Origin: Sinonovacula constricta
Taxonomy: Eukaryota > Mollusca > Bivalvia > Cardiida > Solecurtidae
NCBI GenBank assembly: GCA_007844125.1
Contig: CM017561.1
Coordinates: 65,194,547-65,258,546, forward strand
Direction: 5' to 3'
Length of the DNA stretch: 64,000 bases
Under the pieces are notes generated by a model. It was not told the DNA's origin and did no database searches. It saw nothing but the letters and a program-made list of their open reading frames with translations. The translations under genes and the position numbers were made by a program. How positions within the stretch are numbered: position 1 is the first letter of the stretch; each line of letters begins with the position of its first letter. Positions 59,745 through 64,000 of this stretch are shown here, piece by piece.

Positions 59745-61095
59745 GAAAGGTGGTATCAGACAGTTTAGACCAAAGATTTTGTTCCTCAAATAACCAAATC
59801 AGTCATTGTTGACTAAAAAGGTTCCGCAAAATGCTGTTCATTGATACCCTAGATATGTGTGGACAGTCAAGCATGAATCCCAACTCTTCATTGCAAAAAG
59901 GTATTTCATGTCTGAGCCATGCTGCAGAGACAGCGATTTTCAAACGAAGCAAATCAAGAGACAACTTACTTGTTACGTAATATCGTCATCCGGGTATACC
60001 TCTCTAACGCCGTTATCTATTTTTAGCTGAGATTTCTATCTTGCTTATCATAGATTTGTAAGGAATGACATTTTAAAGTGTTTTTAGCAGTTTATATTGT
60101 CTTACAATAAAGTGTGTGTTGAAAATCTTCCTTATTTTCACTAAAGTATGAGTTTATGCAGAAATTATTCCCAACTTCCACCAAACAGTGGCAACATTTT
60201 GTCACATGCGTTTGATATAGACAAGCTCACGGGTACCACCTTTTCAAAAGAGCAGTCTCTGTTGCCACTGTTTGACACAGGGACAAATGTAAGTCCAAAA
60301 TTCAACATTTACATAATTTCGAAATATTTTCCTTGATATTTCTATAACGTTCATTTCTACAAAAATTACCATAATTGTTATTTCGCCGAGTATATTTATT
60401 TTGTTTCATTAATATACATGTATTTACAAAATACTCCTTTAATGTCCTAATTTTACTGATAAGGTATCTGCTAAACAACATACTCTTCTACAATACTGTC
60501 ACCGCTACGATAGATAACTGTTGAACATTGACATAGCCTGACCTCTTTAATTAAATGGAAGACACTCTTATTTTGCAGTACTGCCATCAACAATGGCATG
60601 GTTTGCACCTTTATGGGTGGTATCCGACAGGTTGCCTATGTCAAATAAATGTGCAAATATCTAACCCCTACTGGGGGTGGGGTGGGGGTGGGAATTATTT
60701 CTGCATAAAATTATACTTAAGACAACGTAAACACAAATTTGAACACTACCACAGTTTAAGGTAAGTACAAATCAAGAAACATTGTATAATAGGACATTTT
60801 CTAAAATATATATATCGACGTCAGATCGCTTTGACCAAAATATGATTAAAGCGATGTACATATTAAGTTGTACAGTGTTGTTTTTTTTTCTTGTTTGAAA
60901 ATTTCTTACTGCTCAGCGTGGCGCAAATAGGAAATATATGTTGTAATGATGTGTGGGGTGCAGTGCTTTACTTTTCATATAGAGGTACGGCATGTATAAA
61001 CAGCATTTCGCGGGATCTCTTCAGTAAACAATAATTAATTTAATTGTTTGTGAAAAATGCTTTAATGTCAAAAGTGTCGGATACTACCTTTAAAG
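59745..61095. repeat. Foldback element, about 1.35 kb, both termini present
   Basis: The left terminus is AAAGGTGGTATCAGACAGTT. The left arm continues with CAAATAACCAAATCAGTCAT, CATGTCTGAGCCATGCTGCA and TCATCCGGGTATACCTCTC. The interior has TTTTTAGCTGAGATTTCTAT and AAGTATGAGTTTATGCAG. The right arm (from about 60810) has CTGCTCAGCGTGGCGCAAAT and CAGTAAACAATAATTAATTT, and ends with AAAGTGTCGGATACTACCTT. A G-rich tract (60673-60692) lies in the interior. Confidence 0.75.
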
Positions 61096-61864
61096 TAAGG
61101 TGACAACACAAACGTTGGGACAAAAAATAAGATTGCACTTATGAAAAACTGAAACCAAATTTAACTCGACCCACTTCAGGTTTAAAACAAAAGAAAATAG
61201 CTGACTTCCTAAAGTGTAAGCATTCAAAACAGTAAACGGAAGTTAATATGATGTGTTTGTTGTTTTTGTGTTAGTTAAGAATATGTTGTTGTTCATTGAG
61301 TTATTGTTGGTGGTGGTGATCATCATTACGGCAACATCTTGCTAAAACTGTTGGAGGAAGTGTCCCCTGAGAAGTCAATCATGCGATGTCGTTGGTTCTA
61401 CTCGCATGTGGGTTGTGTTCCTCCAACATGTATAGAAGATAGTCATCATAATAATTAATTTGTGTCGTATTTATTTAAATATTCCAAACTAAACATAGTC
61501 TAAGATATCAGCTTATCATTTTAACACTTGAGTTAATGACTATGTTATACCGGCAGATAAATCTAAACCATTAGTAAGTAAGGTGGCATCCGACAGCTTG
61601 CCTAAATCAAAATGTGTCTAACGTTATTTCCCCCACTGTTTTTGGGGTTCTTTAAACATAATTTCTGCAAACTGTATTCTACATAAAAATGATAACAACA
61701 CTACTTCAACTTCAACTGTTATACATTGAAACCTTGAAAGAAATTGCTGTAAATGTTCCTTCTGTCCAAATCGATACGATGGGGGAGTTATGCTAAGCAC
61801 TGTCGACGTCAAAGTAAATTACCCGTATGAAGATATAAGATGATTCCAAAAGTAAGAGGTAGTA
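61096..61864. other. Non-coding intergenic DNA
   Basis: No gene recognised. A short foldback-terminus-like TAAGGTGGCATCCGACAGCT near 61579 suggests another eroded end of that family, possibly the left end of the copy whose arm is at 61865. Confidence 0.45.
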
Positions 61865-61998
61865 GTTTAAAATATCTCACACTGCAACTGGGCTTAAATA
61901 GTAAATACCTGTTTGCAGTGACCATTGTGGAGTAATGCTTTACAGTTCACGTATCTATGAACAGCATTTTGCAGTACCATTTTCAAGTAACAATGACT
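61865..61998 (+). repeat. Foldback right arm leading into the 21-bp minisatellite
   Basis: TGCAACTGGGCTTAAATAGT, AAATACCTGTTTGCAGTGAC, CTATGAACAGCATTTTGCAG and TTCAAGTAACAATGACTTAT follow the right-arm order. At the point where other copies read ATTTGGTTATTTGAGA, this copy becomes a tandem array. Confidence 0.75.
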
Positions 61999-62696
61999 TA
62001 TTTGGTTATGGGAGAGATATATTTGGTTATGGGAGAGATATATTTGGTTATGGGAGAGATATATTTGGTTAGGGGAGAGATATATTTGGTTATGGGAGAG
62101 ATATATTTGGTTAGGGGAGAGATATATTTGGTTATGGGAGAGATATATTTGGTTCTGGGCGCGCTCTCTTTGGTTCTGGGCGCGCTCTCTTTGGTTCTGG
62201 GCGCTCTCTTTGGTTCTGGGCGCTCTCTTTTGGTTCTGGGCGCGCTCTCTTTGGTTCTGGCGCGCTCTCTTTGGTTCGGGCGCGCTCTCTTTGGTTCGGG
62301 GCGCTCTCTTTGGTTCTGGGCGCGCTCTCTTTGGTTCTGGCGCGCTCTCTTTGGTTCTGGGCGCGCTCTCTTTGGTTCTGGGCGCGCTCTCTTTGGTTCT
62401 GGGCGCGCTCTCTTTGGTTCTGGGCGCGCTCTCTTTGGTTCTGGCGCGCTCTCTTTGGTTCTGGGCGCGCTCTCTTTGGTTCGGGGCGCGCTCTCTTTGG
62501 TTCGGGGCGCGCTCTCTTTGGTTCTGGGGCGCTCTCTTTGGTTTCTGGGCGCGCTCTCTTTGGTTCGGGGCGCTCTCTCTTTGGTTCGGGGCGCGCTCTC
62601 TTTGGTTCGGGGCGCTCTCTCTTTGGTTCTGGGCGCGCTCTCTTTGGTTGGTTATGGGAGAGATATATTTGGTTAGGGGAGAGATATATTTGGTTC
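61999..62696. repeat. 21-bp minisatellite with A-type and all-C-type blocks
   Basis: Seven A-type units (62004-62150; first 18 bases GGTTATGGGAGAGATATA) are followed by about 24 C-type units (62151-62645; GGTTCTGGGCGCGCTCTC), then two A-type units to 62696. The C-type unit equals the A-type unit with all six A changed to C. Both types also occur with G for T at unit position 6. Many C-type units lack one or two bases in the GGGCGCGC part. The long Leu/Gly/Arg-type reading frames on both strands are artefacts of the array. Confidence 0.95.
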
Positions 62697-62885
62697 AATC
62701 GGCCTGATACAGTCTTTAAGTACTTCCTGAAACTAATGAAACACACAAACCCGCGTTGTGCTGTAGTCAACGTAACTGATTACATGATTATTTTAATCTA
62801 TGTCAAGACAAGTAAACACAATTAATCATGTACAAAATGGTCGCACAGTTAGCCAGTAATGAGATATGTACAAATGTAGCCGGGT
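62697..62885. other. Short non-coding spacer
   Basis: No recognisable feature; the expected foldback terminus (CCAAACTGTCGGATACCACC) is not present after the minisatellite. Confidence 0.4.
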
Positions 62886-63003
62886 GATATGGAGAGAATG
62901 TGTAAGCGGTCCAGTTATCGTAGTCGGTAGAGCATTTGCCCTGTTAGCGAAGGTTCCCGTGTTCGGGTCCCGGACTGGATGCACATTTTTCTCCCTATGT
63001 TAC
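62886..63003 (+). repeat. tRNA-like module framed by inverted repeats, copy 1
   Basis: GATATGGAGAGAATGTGTAA (62886-62905) pairs with GCACATTTTTCTCCCTATGT (62981-63000). Between them lies a tRNA-like stretch with A-box-like TATCGTAGTCGGTAGAGC, a TTTGC/GCGAA anticodon-like stem and B-box GTGTTCGGGTCCCGG. Stem pairing is imperfect, so a functional tRNA is unlikely. Confidence 0.7.
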
Positions 63004-63133
63004 AATGGCGCCCATAGTAAATGACACGCACGGTACAAGTGCTTGAGAAATGCTTGGAAGTTGCATGTAAAACATATGGTCTGTGGAAAATCGAGGACGA
63101 ATTTCAAGTTGACCGGGGTGTATGTATCCGGGT

Positions 63134-63252
63134 GATAGGGAGACAATGTGTAAACGGTCCGGTTAGCTCAGTAGGTTAAGCATTCGCCCGTTAGCGAAGG
63201 GTCCCGTGTTCGAATCCCGGACTGGCTGCACATTTTTCTCCCTATGTTAAAA
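63134..63252 (+). repeat. tRNA-like module framed by inverted repeats, copy 2
   Basis: GATAGGGAGACAATGTGTAA (63134-63153) pairs with GCACATTTTTCTCCCTATGT (63228-63247). The tRNA-like part is better preserved: TTAGCTCAGTAGGTTAAGCA, stem TTCGC/GCGAA around a 6-base loop containing GTT, and B-box GTGTTCGAATCCCGG. The acceptor stem pairs GTCCGGT with ACTGGCT, with one mismatch and two wobbles. It could be a tRNA pseudogene or a SINE-type promoter; the short anticodon loop argues against a working tRNA. Confidence 0.7.
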
Positions 63253-63287
63253 CAGACATATACTTTACGGATGGATTCTGCTCTACA

Positions 63288-63365
63288 TGACTACCAGTCG
63301 GAACACCTCGGATAATTCACGTATAATCTAGGTAGTCGGATCGCCTCGGCCATTTCCCTAAATGG
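63288..63365. repeat. Fragment of the 37.5-39.5 kb tandem family
   Basis: AGTCGGAACACCTCGGATAA, TTCACGTATAAT and TCGGATCGCCTCGGCCATTT match the skeleton GGAACTCTTCGGATAATTCC ... TCGGAACGCCTCGGCTATTC of the units at 37525-39470. A single diverged piece. Confidence 0.55.
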
Positions 63366-63616
63366 GAGTGCTTTGGTGGCAGACGTCAAAACAAAGATGG
63401 CAGCTCGGATGACAGCTCACTACAGCATGAAGCCTGTAATACTTCATTTTGTGGCGGCTTCAATTTTGTATCATCCAAGTTTAATTTACGCAGCGCAGGC
63501 AGACACGAAGCTGTCAAACGATGCCTATTGTTCATGTTTAGTGCGAACTACATTTTAGGCATATTCTTCTTACAACTCCCGGCGAACAAAACGATCGTCA
63601 TTTAAATTAAGTATCA

Positions 63617-63799
63617 TTGCACCAGATACATTCGAGGGATGATTGTCCCGAGGACGAAATTACCCGAGGAGTTCCGATTGATGACTATACAAGAACAGCA
63701 ATGGTGCAAAGCATCAAAGGGCGTCCAATATGTTTTAAAAAGACAATTCGTTATCCGGCGAACGACAACACCGGAAATTCGATGATCACTTCGACGTAA
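63617..63799 (+). CDS. Hypothetical short ORF, doubtful
   Basis: A 60-codon frame ending in TAA at 63797-63799, with protein-like composition (DDCPEDEITRGVPIDDYT ... SIKGRPICFKKTIRYPAND). It is open to 63617 and could be part of a terminal exon, but I recognise no family and see no convincing acceptor. A separate 61-codon frame at 63373-63558 starts with a hydrophobic, signal-like stretch (VILHFVAASILYHPSLIYA) in a different frame; no link between them is shown. Confidence 0.2.
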   Translation: MHQIHSRDDCPEDEITRGVPIDDYTRTAMVQSIKGRPICFKKTIRYPANDNTGNSMITST

Positions 63800-64000
63800 A
63801 GTTTGCTAAAAATAGGATCGAACAATTGGCCTTTATATGAACATAAAAAATGCTGCACCATTTGCATTGTGAATGAAGCAAACAATTAATTTAATAACGC
63901 AACCAATATTTTAGGAAACTAATTCAAGAAATATTGATTGAATTACACTCTTAAAACCCTCGTACAGGACTATTAACTGGTCAGTATAAAACCTGTTTAA
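63800..64000. other. Non-coding DNA to the window edge
   Basis: AT-rich sequence with no recognisable feature. Confidence 0.4.

Noticed and set aside
60148..60336. Frame beginning MSLCRNYSQ
   Set aside because: It lies in the interior of the foldback element; the matching position of other copies (for example 51752) does not keep the frame.
61957..62825. Long open frames of 165-239 codons on both strands across the 21-bp minisatellite
   Set aside because: They exist because a 21-bp unit (a multiple of three) without stops repeats; several frames are open at once on both strands, and the peptide is a pure heptad echo of the unit.

Overview
This is eukaryotic, AT-rich genomic DNA. It has long introns with GT-AG borders, several kilobases of satellite arrays, tRNA-derived SINE-like elements and foldback transposon relics. 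The gene content (animal-type PSAT1, a four EF-hand calmodulin-like protein, a GT31 beta-1,3-galactosyltransferase) indicates a metazoan. A repeat headed by an ATACGCCCG...CGGGCGTAT hairpin (4165-4190) and scattered TAGGCCTA palindromes resemble sequence I associate with bivalve molluscs. I therefore infer a marine bivalve or other mollusc; the species is not determinable from the window.

Layout. 1-160 is the end of a 51-bp tandem repeat. 1528-9077 (+) is phosphoserine aminotransferase (PSAT1) in nine coding exons, with a candidate ATF4-type element about 115 bp upstream, a 32-bp satellite in intron 6 and a 3' region to about 10.7 kb. 11.2-14.1 kb is a 52-bp satellite. 15.7-17.0 kb is a foldback element. 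20615-23986 (-) is a calmodulin-like gene in six coding exons, several too short to stand out as open reading frames. 24-41 kb has no recognised gene and holds SINE-like elements, foldback arms, a GCAGCC array and a roughly 470-bp tandem family. 41095-42205 (-) is a beta-1,3-galactosyltransferase with a type II membrane anchor, broken by one frame change near its N-terminus. 42.2-64 kb is non-coding apart from one doubtful ORF at the end. It holds a 59-bp satellite (46.7-49.7 kb), TA microsatellites, a pair of inverted repeats (56.25/58.9 kb), more foldback copies, a striking 21-bp minisatellite (62.0-62.7 kb) and two tRNA-like modules framed by inverted repeats (62.9-63.25 kb).

The three genes belong to unrelated processes (serine biosynthesis, calcium sensing, Golgi glycosylation) and show no operon-like link. 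Both PSAT1 and the galactosyltransferase carry frame breaks, each of the size of one extra base. This fits assembly indels in otherwise intact genes better than three independent pseudogenising events, but raw reads would have to decide.

The most unusual signal is in the 21-bp minisatellite. Two unit types alternate in blocks, and the second is the first with every A replaced by C, including in a minor T/G variant that occurs in both types. The array starts inside an arm of the local foldback element and appears to have grown from a short motif of that element.
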